IMG/VR virus record: IMGVR_UViG_3300030098_001779
Span: 1 to 64,000 of that record
Source: a virus
DNA: 64,000 bases
Direction: 5' to 3' (one strand)
Part shown: positions 7,271 to 13,338 of the stretch, piece after piece
How positions within the stretch are numbered: position 1 is the stretch's first letter
How the letters are laid out: every line of letters begins with the position of its first letter
The notes under the pieces: model-generated
What the model saw: the letters and a program-made list of their open reading frames with translations, nothing else
What the model was told of the DNA's origin: nothing
Database searches by the model: none
Made by a program: the position numbers and the translations under genes

Positions 7271-7684
7271 ATGGCTTTAACATGGGACTTACGAAATGTA
7301 GACTTACCACAAGAAACTTTATATGTAAAAGAAGATAGTGGAGAAGAACATTTAAATCCAATCACTTGGGCAATCGTTTGGTCAACTATATTTATAGGAT
7401 TTAATGAAATAACTGAAAAGAATTTAAATGATTGGCACAGACGAATGAAACAATTAGAGATAAGTGGAATGGGATTGCTTGGAGAGAAAGATAGTGATGT
7501 AAAGCGTATGCCGAATTTAAGAGAACTCAAATTACACATTGGTTTAAAAACTAATGGTTCTTTGATTAAGAAAGGTTCAGCGTGGAATAGAGAATTAGTA
7601 AGACAAGTTAATCTTACTGCTGATACTATAATTAAACAAGAAAGAGAAGAACTAGCAGAAGTGGAGAAATCTGATGAAGATTGA
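7271..7684 (+). CDS. Unknown protein (137 aa)
   Basis: AAGGAG lies 7 bases before the ATG. Largely helical; residues 30-66 include a Trp-rich segment and MKQLEISGMGLL, and the last 35 residues are a charged helix ending in an acidic tail. First gene of a three-gene operon, overlapping the next by 11 bases. I do not recognise the family. Confidence 0.65.
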   Translation: MALTWDLRNVDLPQETLYVKEDSGEEHLNPITWAIVWSTIFIGFNEITEKNLNDWHRRMKQLEISGMGLLGEKDSDVKRMPNLRELKLHIGLKTNGSLIKKGSAWNRELVRQVNLTADTIIKQEREELAEVEKSDED

Positions 7685-8063
7685 TATAACAAGTGAAACA
7701 AGTGGATACATGAAGATTGGAGATTGGGTAGTCTATGTTGATGACAGTACAGGAGAGAAGATCATTCACTCTTGGATAGAAAATGATATTAAATATGATG
7801 CAACAGGACAACGAAGTGGAGAGATCTTAGAACACTCTAAGAAAGGTACTAGAACAGTTGATTATAGCGATCATGAAGTCATGGTTAAATTTAGAGAGAA
7901 TAGAAACTACATCAATGATATGCTTGGAGAACACAAGTACAGAGTAGGTAGTATTTTATATAACTCAAATGGTCATGAGGTCAGAGATCTCAATGGCAAT
8001 GCTATTTTTATTGATAGCCATTTTTTATCACATTATGACGATATAGAAATTGAGGTATCATAA
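7674..8063 (+). CDS. Unknown beta-rich protein (129 aa)
   Basis: Starts within the previous gene, 8 bases after GGAG. Many short beta strands with Gly/Asp turns (MKIGDWVVYVDDSTGEKIIH, then GNAIFID) suggest a small SH3- or PAAR-like beta fold, but no signature is clear. One-base overlap with the following coiled-coil gene. Confidence 0.65.
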   Translation: MKIDITSETSGYMKIGDWVVYVDDSTGEKIIHSWIENDIKYDATGQRSGEILEHSKKGTRTVDYSDHEVMVKFRENRNYINDMLGEHKYRVGSILYNSNGHEVRDLNGNAIFIDSHFLSHYDDIEIEVS

Positions 8064-8293
8064 TGGAGAGTTGGGAGAGAAAAGATACTAATAGACAACT
8101 TAAATTGCTTGGAGAAATTAACTTAGAATTTGAAGTGTTGAAAGAAACCAACGCTGAAAATATAAAAAGAGTAGAGGATTTCATAGAGGAATATAAAGAG
8201 GTCATAAATAAATTATCATATGTAGATATCTATAAACCTATTGAGAAAGATTTAAGAGATCTACTAGAAAAACATTTTCCATTAATGACTTGA
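8063..8293 (+). CDS. Small coiled-coil protein (76 aa)
   Basis: Nearly one long charged helix with heptad spacing of Leu/Ile. Last gene of the 7213 operon; its stop lies within the -35 region of the next promoter. Possibly an oligomerising partner of the preceding protein (inference from the operon only). Confidence 0.6.
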   Translation: MESWERKDTNRQLKLLGEINLEFEVLKETNAENIKRVEDFIEEYKEVINKLSYVDIYKPIEKDLRDLLEKHFPLMT

Positions 8294-8319
8294 CATGGTT
8301 ATTTCTAATATGCTACAAT
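8290..8319 (+). promoter_or_regulatory. Class I promoter
   Basis: TTGACA 8290-8295, 18-bp spacer, TACAAT 8314-8319 with extended -10 TATGC. Confidence 0.8.
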
Positions 8320-8347
8320 GTTTATAGAAACAATAACAGGAGAATAA

Positions 8348-8725
8348 ATGAATAGCTTAATTGCAAACTTATCCCCATATGCAGATGAAGAAGAAACTTA
8401 CGCTTTTGAATATGATATAACAGAGGAATTTACACAACATCTTAATAAAGTAGTAAATGTAAAAGGTAAGGATCTCACATGGGCAAGATTAACAGGTAGT
8501 AAAAAATTCTACTTAATTGAACCTTTGGATATCGTAAAACAATTAGTACCTATAAATACTGATTTTACTTACCGAATGGAGAAAGTGGGGAAGATGAAAT
8601 ATAAAGTAGCAAGTTCAAATCATGATAGTACAGAATATTATGATATAGAAATAACTGATGGTTTATCTGATGAAGAAATTGTGAGAATGGAATTATCAGA
8701 TGAACTATTGACAGAGCATTATTAA
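8348..8725 (+). CDS. Unknown acidic protein (125 aa)
   Basis: Single gene with its own promoter and an AACAGGAGAATAAATG start region. This leader is nearly the same as that of the next gene (ACAATAACAGGAGAA), so the two may derive from a duplicated cassette. Acidic, mixed alpha/beta, with a YRMEKVGKMKYKVASS strand pair in the second half. No family recognised. Confidence 0.65.
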   Translation: MNSLIANLSPYADEEETYAFEYDITEEFTQHLNKVVNVKGKDLTWARLTGSKKFYLIEPLDIVKQLVPINTDFTYRMEKVGKMKYKVASSNHDSTEYYDIEITDGLSDEEIVRMELSDELLTEHY

Positions 8726-8737
8726 ATATGCTATAAT
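8708..8737 (+). promoter_or_regulatory. Class I promoter
   Basis: TTGACA 8708-8713, 18-bp spacer, TATAAT 8732-8737 with extended -10 TATGC. The -35 is inside the last codons of the upstream gene. Confidence 0.85.
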
Positions 8738-8766
8738 GTAATTATCAGAACAATAACAGGAGAAAC

Positions 8767-9177
8767 ATGATAAAAGACATAGAGGTAAACACTAAAAGTT
8801 TAACCACTTTAATAGAAGATATCTATGACAGATTTGATGCTCTTGAAGATGATGAGGGTAAATCAAAATCTCAACAAGCATTGATTATGACTTCTTTCTT
8901 TGAAAATATACAGAAGAAGAAAGGATTATCTGATCATTTAGTTGAAAAGTTACAGAATGATAAATTCAAACTTACAAGACAGATAGATAAATTGAAGAAT
9001 GAAATCGCAGTATTGGAACAAGTCTACGATAATATTCAACATAAATATCTAAGCGTGGGAAGGGGAATAGATAGTATACATAGCGTATTAAAAAGATTAG
9101 CATTTGATGATAAACATCAAGTATTTAAAGATGATCTATTAGTAAAGCTATGGAAGATTAAATCAGATTGGTATTGA
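8767..9177 (+). CDS. Coiled-coil protein (136 aa)
   Basis: Helical protein with a strong coiled coil over residues 60-105 (KLQNDKFKLTRQIDKLKNEI). Single-gene unit with AGGAG before the ATG. No enzymatic motif. A structural or scaffolding role is possible but not shown. The stop overlaps the next promoter's -35. Confidence 0.65.
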   Translation: MIKDIEVNTKSLTTLIEDIYDRFDALEDDEGKSKSQQALIMTSFFENIQKKKGLSDHLVEKLQNDKFKLTRQIDKLKNEIAVLEQVYDNIQHKYLSVGRGIDSIHSVLKRLAFDDKHQVFKDDLLVKLWKIKSDWY

Positions 9178-9203
9178 CAAGCATATAATCAATATGATAT
9201 AAT
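9174..9203 (+). promoter_or_regulatory. Class I promoter
   Basis: TTGACA 9174-9179, 18-bp spacer, TATAAT 9198-9203 with extended -10 TATGA. Confidence 0.85.
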
Positions 9204-9209
9204 CATTAT

Positions 9210-9320
9210 GTAGGGTAAATAAAGAGATGTATGAAGTCTAATGGTATGTTAAAGAGCCAATTCACACTCATCTCACAGAACACTTTACAAGAAATAAACA
9301 ATAAATAAACTATTAAATGG
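9210..9320 (+). other. Long, possibly structured 5' leader
   Basis: About 120 bases separate the promoter from the next start, against 25-40 in neighbouring units. GTAAA (9215-9219) can pair with TTTAC (9284-9288), and GAGATG (9224-9229) with CATCTC (9269-9274). No ORF longer than five codons is seen. Confidence 0.35.
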
Positions 9321-9329
9321 AGTATGATA

Positions 9330-9806
9330 ATGGCAAATAAGCTAAAGATCAGAAAAGCTGATGATTGGCACTATAATCTAGGATTTGAGGTAAATTCTAT
9401 GAATACTGTACAGAAATCAGACAATAAGTACATAAAAGTAAGCGATTTGACTAATGGTACGATATTTAGAGGTAGAACAATTCCTAGTAGGATTGTATGC
9501 TTTTATAATATAAAACCACTAGAAATATCGTGGAAATATGATACTGCTAAAAAGCAAGAAGAATGTAGTGGGAGAAGTGATTATTGTTATCTAGTTAGAG
9601 ATGATTATTACTGTCCTAGTGGGTTCTATCTATGCTTACCTCATAATAATATAGTGGATTGGAGAGTATCAGGATTGGATCATTACTTTCTTTCCCCACA
9701 GGAATTTGAGGAAGATCACAAGATGACAATGCAAGAATATGGTGTTATTCAAAAAGAAGAACACATGAATTCTTACAATGCAGTTAAATCAAAACTAGGG
9801 TATTGA
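9330..9806 (+). CDS. Unknown protein with cysteines (158 aa)
   Basis: Start at ATG 9330, 8 bases after GGAG; the ATG at 9324 is too near the ribosome site. Mixed alpha/beta with Tyr-rich middle (residues 86-104 include four Cys and several Tyr), so metal binding is possible. Single-gene unit behind a long leader. No family recognised. Confidence 0.6.
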   Translation: MANKLKIRKADDWHYNLGFEVNSMNTVQKSDNKYIKVSDLTNGTIFRGRTIPSRIVCFYNIKPLEISWKYDTAKKQEECSGRSDYCYLVRDDYYCPSGFYLCLPHNNIVDWRVSGLDHYFLSPQEFEEDHKMTMQEYGVIQKEEHMNSYNAVKSKLGY

Positions 9807-9832
9807 CAATGGTACTTTGATTATGATATAAT
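9803..9832 (+). promoter_or_regulatory. Class I promoter
   Basis: TTGACA 9803-9808, 18-bp spacer, TATAAT 9827-9832 with extended -10 TATGA. Confidence 0.85.
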
Positions 9833-9862
9833 ATAATTATAAAGATAAGTAAAGGATCAAAA

Positions 9863-9997
9863 GTGAGAACACTAGAAGAAATAAATAAAGGTTGTACTAA
9901 CTGTACAATACCTGAAATAATGTTATGTTCTAAATGCAGAGCAGAGCATAAAAGAACCTTAGCAAAGCTATATAGCCAAGCTAAAATATATAATTAA
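9863..9997 (+). CDS. Tiny zinc-knuckle protein (44 aa)
   Basis: A GTG-start frame 6 bases after AAGGA and right behind a class I promoter. Two CxxC pairs (Cys-Thr-Asn-Cys at 11-14, Cys-Ser-Lys-Cys at 22-25) are followed by a basic helix, a layout typical of small zinc-ribbon DNA- or RNA-binding proteins. Last rightward gene before the leftward block; a strong hairpin follows. Confidence 0.6.
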   Translation: MRTLEEINKGCTNCTIPEIMLCSKCRAEHKRTLAKLYSQAKIYN

Positions 9998-10002
9998 TCC
10001 TG

Positions 10003-10045
10003 AATAGAGGGTTAGGTTTTATGGTTTTTTCCCTAACTCTCTATT
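10003..10045. terminator. Bidirectional terminator hairpin
   Basis: AATAGAGGGTTAGG (10003-10016) pairs with CCTAACTCTCTATT (10032-10045), with one mismatch. The loop holds T runs, and AT-rich DNA lies on both sides. It separates the rightward left arm from the leftward block. Confidence 0.75.
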
Positions 10046-10072
10046 ATATCATAAACCACCACCCCCTGTCAA
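10043..10072 (-). promoter_or_regulatory. Class I promoter pointing into the terminator
   Basis: On the minus strand TTGACA (10067-10072), 18-bp spacer, TATAAT (10043-10048). The predicted start near 10036 lies inside the hairpin, so it would make only a short RNA antisense to the 9863 gene. Confidence 0.6.
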
Positions 10073-10086
10073 GTACCCCTATATAC

Positions 10087-10103
10087 GATATATCAATAAC
10101 TCC
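10087..10103 (-). promoter_or_regulatory. Operator copy 1
   Basis: Plus-strand GATATATCAATAACTCC, one of eleven copies of the leftward-block element. Ends 14 bases upstream of a leftward -35. Confidence 0.7.
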
Positions 10104-10157
10104 TATTAAATATATTGCTATATAAAAAATTTTAGGGAAGTAAGGAGGGGTATATAT

Positions 10158-10245
10158 GGAAGGGAAGGAGAGGAAGAAGGGGTTAGGATACAGGAAGGAA
10201 GGGAGAGGAAAGGCGAGGAAAGGGAAAGGAAGGAAGGGGAGAAAG
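10158..10245. repeat. Polypurine tract
   Basis: Only five pyrimidines in 88 positions on the plus strand, built from irregular GGAA/GGAGA units. It lies downstream of the 10275 gene. A lone half-operator CATAACTCCC follows at 10249-10258. No ORF on either strand is convincing. Confidence 0.7.
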
Positions 10246-10264
10246 CCGCATAACTCCCACCCCT

Positions 10265-10290
10265 AGAGGACTGCTTAAAAACAGTCCCCT
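10265..10290 (-). terminator. Hairpin at the gene end
   Basis: AGAGGACTG (10265-10273) pairs with CAGTCCCCT (10282-10290), one mismatch. It overlaps the stop of the leftward gene, so it may act as a terminator or 3'-end stabiliser. Confidence 0.55.
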
Positions 10291-10766
10291 TTGGTGTCAT
10301 CAAAGATATTATTTTCTCCACTTATGTATCTCTGGTAATTCTTGTATGCTTGTTGTAATCCCCATTCATACTCCATACCCATTCCAAACGATCTTTTAAA
10401 CCAGATGTGGTCAAAGTCGTATACATCATCAACAACAATTTCACCAACTGTTGAAAACCATTGGGCAAGGTGTGGAGAAATGGCAAAATGTTGCATTACA
10501 TCACCTTGTTTCCACTCAATCAGCTCCTGTTTATATTCATCTTCTAATTGGTCTAGAGTCAAGACAGGATCAAAATTGTTCCTGAAGTCTTCCATGTCTT
10601 CGGAGGTGATAGCGTTTTGAGTAGCAATCCAAAGTTTTTCATGGGGTTCTTGTGTGTCATCTTGATACCAAATATCCATAACTTGATTTACAAGGTGATA
10701 AACATTATTATCAATCCATTTTTTAAAGTCTTGATCTTGTGCTAAATCTGTTTTTTGTTGTGTCAT
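10275..10766 (-). CDS. Unknown acidic protein (163 aa)
   Basis: Leftward gene. Start set at ATG 10766 because AAAGG lies 8 bases before it; an in-frame ATG six codons earlier lacks a site. Acidic, Trp-rich and helical, with a central segment WKQGDVMQHFAIS and a Gly-Met-Gly-Met region near residue 130. The largest protein of the leftward block. Controlled by two tandem promoters with an operator between them. No family recognised. Confidence 0.65.
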   Translation of the reverse strand: MTQQKTDLAQDQDFKKWIDNNVYHLVNQVMDIWYQDDTQEPHEKLWIATQNAITSEDMEDFRNNFDPVLTLDQLEDEYKQELIEWKQGDVMQHFAISPHLAQWFSTVGEIVVDDVYDFDHIWFKRSFGMGMEYEWGLQQAYKNYQRYISGENNIFDDTKGDCF

Positions 10767-10807
10767 TTTAATGCCTTTCTGCATTGGTTTATTTATTAAC
10801 TAATCTC

Positions 10808-10837
10808 ATAATATCACATTTAACAGTTCTGTGTCAA
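10808..10837 (-). promoter_or_regulatory. Class I promoter (proximal)
   Basis: Minus strand TTGACA (10832-10837), 18-bp spacer, TATTAT (10808-10813) with extended -10 TGTGA. A second TTGACA overlaps just upstream. Confidence 0.75.
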
Positions 10838-10851
10838 TATGTCAATATAGC

Positions 10852-10868
10852 GATATATCTATAACTCC
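10852..10868 (-). promoter_or_regulatory. Operator copy 2
   Basis: Plus-strand GATATATCTATAACTCC, sitting between the two promoters of the 10275 gene. Confidence 0.75.
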
Positions 10869-10878
10869 ACCTACTATC

Positions 10879-10908
10879 ATTATATCATATATGGAAGGGG
10901 TGTGTCAA
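10879..10908 (-). promoter_or_regulatory. Class I promoter (distal)
   Basis: Minus strand TTGACA (10903-10908), 18-bp spacer, TATAAT (10879-10884). Its transcript would run through the operator. Confidence 0.7.
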
Positions 10909-10954
10909 GAGGGAAGCAAGGGAAAAGGAGAGTAAAGGAAGGAAGGACAAGGGG
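10907..10954. repeat. Second polypurine tract
   Basis: Three pyrimidines in 48 positions, similar in texture to the tract at 10158. Flanked by a half-operator CCATAACTCCCC (10957-10968). Confidence 0.6.
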
Positions 10955-10962
10955 TGCCATAA

Positions 10963-10977
10963 CTCCCCAGAGGGGAG
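10963..10977 (-). terminator. Short GC hairpin at the gene end
   Basis: CTCCCC-AGA-GGGGAG, a perfect 6-bp stem directly after the stop of the leftward gene 10980-11249, overlapping the half-operator. Confidence 0.5.
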
Positions 10978-10979
10978 GA

Positions 10980-11249
10980 CTATGCCTCCCACTCTGCCTG
11001 TTCCTTTCTTGCATATTCAAGGTCATCCTCTAGAAGTTCTTCTAGTTGCTCCCATGAAATCCATCCCATGTAAACCATTTCTTGGATAAGAGCTGGTTTT
11101 AATCCATTTACTGGAACTAGATCTTCGTCATATTCTCCGATATGAGAAGTAATATCTACGAAGGGGTGATTTCCTTCAAATGAGTCAGCAAACTCAATTA
11201 GGTCGTTTATACTTATATTCAATTGTAGGTTTAAAAATTCCTTATTCAT
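10980..11249 (-). CDS. Small acidic protein (89 aa)
   Basis: Leftward single-gene cassette. Acidic and helical; two amphipathic helices (residues 12-22, 55-80) and a Glu-rich tail. A GGGAAT stretch lies upstream of the ATG. Function unknown; the cassette layout (operator, promoter, gene, hairpin) is the same as in its neighbours. Confidence 0.65.
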   Translation of the reverse strand: MNKEFLNLQLNISINDLIEFADSFEGNHPFVDITSHIGEYDEDLVPVNGLKPALIQEMVYMGWISWEQLEELLEDDLEYARKEQAEWEA

Positions 11250-11291
11250 TTTTAATTCCCTTTTTGTTTTTTTATTTATTTCTTATATATA

Positions 11292-11321
11292 ATAGTAGCA
11301 TATTTTTCCTAAATGTGTCAA
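11292..11321 (-). promoter_or_regulatory. Class I promoter
   Basis: Minus strand TTGACA (11316-11321), 18-bp spacer, TACTAT (11292-11297) with extended -10 TATGC. Confidence 0.75.
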
Positions 11322-11326
11322 CAACT

Positions 11327-11344
11327 GATATATCGTATAACTCC
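11327..11344 (-). promoter_or_regulatory. Operator copy 3
   Basis: Plus-strand GATATATCGTATAACTCC, five bases upstream of the -35 box. Confidence 0.8.
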
Positions 11345-11358
11345 AATAAAATGCGGGG

Positions 11359-11388
11359 GGACAGGGGAAAAATTGAAAAACCCTGTCC
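11359..11388 (-). terminator. Hairpin with U-rich loop
   Basis: GGACAGGG (11359-11366) pairs with CCCTGTCC (11381-11388). On the minus strand the loop is TTTTTCAATTTTTC. It sits between the 11408 stop and the next operator. Confidence 0.65.
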
Positions 11389-11407
11389 ATGTGTCCCCTA
11401 GTTTAGT

Positions 11408-11638
11408 TTATATAGCCAATTTTCTTTGCTCTTTTTCTTCTTCCCAGATCACGCTTTCTACTGCATCTCTGAACCTTTGCTCATCAAATCGGGGATTATC
11501 TTCTCTGAAAACTTCACACATTGATTGGTATAAACTATCAGCATCAATGTAATGATATCCTTTTTCTCTAGCATCTCCCATAAATCTAATGCTTTTCTTC
11601 CACACTCCAACGAATTTTATGTAATCTTTCTTAGTCAT
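11408..11638 (-). CDS. Small unknown protein (76 aa)
   Basis: Start at ATG 11638 with AAAGGAG upstream; the longer open frame runs through the promoter and operator and is not used. Helical and charged (MTKKDYIKFVGVWKK at the start; a Glu/Arg-rich second half). Could be a small nucleic-acid or polymerase-binding protein, but no motif proves it. Confidence 0.65.
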   Translation of the reverse strand: MTKKDYIKFVGVWKKSIRFMGDAREKGYHYIDADSLYQSMCEVFREDNPRFDEQRFRDAVESVIWEEEKEQRKLAI

Positions 11639-11667
11639 TTTTCTCCTTTGTTTTTCCTTATATACAT

Positions 11668-11697
11668 ATAATAACATATTTCTTATAGGTAATGCAA
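11668..11697 (-). promoter_or_regulatory. Class I promoter, weak -35
   Basis: Minus strand TTGCAT (11692-11697), 18-bp spacer, TATTAT (11668-11673) with extended -10 TATGT. Confidence 0.65.
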
Positions 11698-11712
11698 TAG
11701 TACCGCTACCAT

Positions 11713-11730
11713 GATATATCACATAACTCC
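11713..11730 (-). promoter_or_regulatory. Operator copy 4
   Basis: Plus-strand GATATATCACATAACTCC, 15 bases from the -35 of the 11408 gene. Confidence 0.8.
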
Positions 11731-11744
11731 CAAAAAATTTAGTT

Positions 11745-12150
11745 CAACAGGCGTGGCAAGGGTGTCAGATGAATGAGAACTCACTTTCAAACTTAGCCTT
11801 ACGATTTGAGGTGTAATCGTGATACATCAGGCTCAACACTGGCTTTCCTTATACCATTCCTAGGATATGGTGGAAGCATCAGGTGATACATCTGGCTCAA
11901 CGTCATTGACCACAGGGATCTGCAAGATACTCTATCTCTATTCTTTTTCTGAACTCGCATTAGAAGTCCATCATGATTAAGTACAACTAATAATTTTCGT
12001 AACCCTTAAAGTTTCTGTTTAGGTTGCGATCCTAAGAGCCTACTAACCACGCCTACTATATTGTTAAACACAAGATTGATGATCGGTTGTTATAGATCAT
12101 TTCTGTCCACATTCCCTACTTCGTTGTATTTCTACTTCCTCAACCTTGTA
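11745..12150 (-). ncRNA. Predicted structured leftward RNA, about 400 nt
   Basis: A 640-base stretch without a plausible ORF lies in the place where a cassette gene is expected, downstream of an operator and leftward promoter. GGCGTGG (11750-11756) and CCACGCC (12047-12053) can close a domain of about 300 nt. Inside are two 19-base direct repeats, GTGATACATC-A/T-GGCTCAAC (11819-11837, 11883-11901). Hairpins include ACGATT/AATCGT (11801-11820) and TTCC..ACCAT/ATGGT.GGAA (about 11845-11876). ATGATC/GATCAT (about 12079-12099) lies outside the closing stem, near the 5' end. The family is not recognised. Confidence 0.5.
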
Positions 12151-12155
12151 ATATA

Positions 12156-12185
12156 AGTATACCATATTTAATAAACCCATGTCAA
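12156..12185 (-). promoter_or_regulatory. Class I promoter for the leftward RNA
   Basis: Minus strand TTGACA (12180-12185), 18-bp spacer, TATACT (12156-12161) with extended -10 TATGG. Divergent from the promoter at 12215. Confidence 0.75.
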
Positions 12186-12189
12186 TACT

Positions 12190-12205
12190 GATATATCATA
12201 ACTCC
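12190..12205 (-). promoter_or_regulatory. Operator copy 5, between divergent promoters
   Basis: Plus-strand GATATATCATAACTCC, lacking the central AT. It lies 4 bases from the leftward -35 and 9 bases from the rightward -35. Confidence 0.8.
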
Positions 12206-12214
12206 CCACCCCTA

Positions 12215-12244
12215 TTGACTCAACTATTTTAAAAATGCTATAAT
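12215..12244 (+). promoter_or_regulatory. Class I promoter (rightward)
   Basis: TTGACT 12215-12220, 18-bp spacer, TATAAT 12239-12244 with extended -10 AATGC. Drives the only rightward gene in the block. Confidence 0.8.
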
Positions 12245-12282
12245 ATTAGAGTAAATAAAAAACAAGTAGATAAGGACTACTA

Positions 12283-12531
12283 ATGAATTCAATAGAACCA
12301 AATGATATCAAGAAGGGTGATATCGGATACTTAAAAAATGGGTGGAAGTTTGAAATGATGGATAACAAGAAGGGTAATATCAGAATGGCAATGGTACATG
12401 GCGACTTCCCTGAAATGGGTAGCATCTATACCCATGATATAGCCTTCATTGAAAAAGATGGCGATGATGTTCCTGTTAATGCTTCACGCTATGAGAAGCA
12501 AACAACTATGATTAGAAATTTAGGTTTCTAG
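12283..12531 (+). CDS. Small beta-rich protein (82 aa)
   Basis: The only rightward gene of the leftward block, with AAGGA before the ATG. The sequence is rich in strands and Gly turns (KKGDIGYLKNGWKFEMMDN, then a Gly-Ser-Ile-Tyr-Thr-His-Asp-Ile segment), which fits a small SH3-like barrel. Small proteins of this look are common in aquatic phages, but I cannot assign a function. It shares an operator region with the divergent RNA. Confidence 0.65.
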   Translation: MNSIEPNDIKKGDIGYLKNGWKFEMMDNKKGNIRMAMVHGDFPEMGSIYTHDIAFIEKDGDDVPVNASRYEKQTTMIRNLGF

Positions 12532-12569
12532 TCTATGGAATATATATTACTCATAGGAATTTTTCTATG

Positions 12570-12592
12570 GTGGCTCTCTTTATAAGAGCCAC
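12570..12592. terminator. Hairpin between converging genes
   Basis: GTGGCTCT (12570-12577) pairs with AGAGCCAC (12585-12592), and outer bases CTATG/TATGG extend it with wobbles. No clear T run, so termination is inferred from position. Confidence 0.5.
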
Positions 12593-12595
12593 TAT

Positions 12596-12615
12596 GGAGT
12601 TATGTGATATATCAG
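12596..12615 (+). promoter_or_regulatory. Operator copy 6, inverted
   Basis: GGAGTTATGTGATATATCAG on the plus strand, opposite to all other copies. No TTGACA promoter follows; it lies between two converging 3' ends. Confidence 0.65.
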
Positions 12616-12621
12616 CACACC

Positions 12622-12843
12622 CTAGTTAATGGGTATATAGAAATCCATATTTCCAGAGTTCTCCTCACCTCCCACAATACTGATGAAATCCCTTTGCGTG
12701 GGATCCTCAACATCAAAAGGGTGTGGCTCTACCCAGTAGCAATAACCACAGATAACCACTTCATCACCCTGTACATCAGCCACCAATCCCCAAGATGATA
12801 TTTGATTGATTATTAAGTTGCAGAAGTTACATTCTTTATCCAT
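12622..12843 (-). CDS. Small zinc-knuckle protein (73 aa)
   Basis: Leftward gene with AAGGAG upstream. Cys-Asn-Phe-Cys at residues 5-8 and Cys-Gly-Tyr-Cys near 32-35 form a four-cysteine zinc site with a 23-residue spacing. The acidic tail is rich in Asp and Pro. Such small zinc proteins often bind host transcription or replication proteins. Family unknown. Confidence 0.65.
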   Translation of the reverse strand: MDKECNFCNLIINQISSWGLVADVQGDEVVICGYCYWVEPHPFDVEDPTQRDFISIVGGEENSGNMDFYIPIN

Positions 12844-12897
12844 TTTTTTAAATCTCCTTAAATCGTTTTGCCTGTATTTTTTACAGAGCTCAATTTA

Positions 12898-12925
12898 ATA
12901 ATACCAAAGTTAAAATAAATGTAAA
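12898..12925 (-). promoter_or_regulatory. Probable promoter, weak -35
   Basis: Minus strand TTTACA (12920-12925), 16-bp spacer, TATTAT (12898-12903). Placed by its position below an operator. Confidence 0.5.
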
Positions 12926-12940
12926 GAGTGGCGGCACCCT

Positions 12941-12958
12941 GATATATCATATAACTCC
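12941..12958 (-). promoter_or_regulatory. Operator copy 7
   Basis: Plus-strand GATATATCATATAACTCC, the exact consensus. Confidence 0.85.
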
Positions 12959-12991
12959 CCAATATATATCATTTCAACTGGGGATTAGATT

Positions 12992-13240
12992 TTACCAATC
13001 TATAGTATTAATACCGAATTCAGCATATCCTTTTTCAATATTTTCATCAGGATCATCTTCATGATCTAAACTTATTGGCAGTACAACTGCAGAGTCTGGT
13101 ATTGGTTGTCCATAATCATCAGTAACATCAGACGCATTTAAACAATCTAAAAGATTTTTTTCATCTATATCTTCTTTAGACCATAACGCTAAATTCTGTA
13201 ATTCATGTTCAACTTGTGCATTTTTTATTTCATTTAACAT
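12992..13240 (-). CDS. Small acidic protein (82 aa)
   Basis: Leftward cassette gene with a strong ribosome site (AAAGGAGG) before the ATG. Starts with an amphipathic helix, then an Asp-rich segment (DVTDDYGQPIPDSAVVLPIS) and a C-terminal acidic loop. Very low pI. Function unknown. Confidence 0.65.
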   Translation of the reverse strand: MLNEIKNAQVEHELQNLALWSKEDIDEKNLLDCLNASDVTDDYGQPIPDSAVVLPISLDHEDDPDENIEKGYAEFGINTIDW

Positions 13241-13264
13241 TTTTTTATCACCTCCTTTAATATA

Positions 13265-13292
13265 AGTATATCATAGGTAGGTAATATGTCAA
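13265..13292 (-). promoter_or_regulatory. Promoter, 16-bp spacer
   Basis: Minus strand TTGACA (13287-13292), 16-bp spacer, TATACT (13265-13270) with extended -10 TATGA. Confidence 0.65.
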
Positions 13293-13297
13293 AGACT

Positions 13298-13315
13298 GAT
13301 ATATCATATAACTCC
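13298..13315 (-). promoter_or_regulatory. Operator copy 8
   Basis: Plus-strand GATATATCATATAACTCC, exact consensus, five bases from the -35. Confidence 0.85.
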
Positions 13316-13330
13316 CCGAAAAAATCGGGG
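13314..13330 (-). terminator. Hairpin fused to the operator
   Basis: CCCCGA (13314-13319) pairs with TCGGGG (13325-13330) around an A5 loop. Its left arm shares bases with the operator, and it lies just after the 13339 stop in transcript order. Confidence 0.5.
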
Positions 13331-13338
13331 GGTAGTGG

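Noticed and set aside
10342-10620. Rightward frame of 92 codons opposite the leftward 10275 gene
   Set aside because: No ribosome site or promoter; Ser/Cys-rich as expected of an antisense shadow.
11745-12150. tmRNA, group I or group II intron
   Set aside because: No Ala-rich tag frame, CCA end, or intron core motifs were seen; kept as an unclassified RNA.
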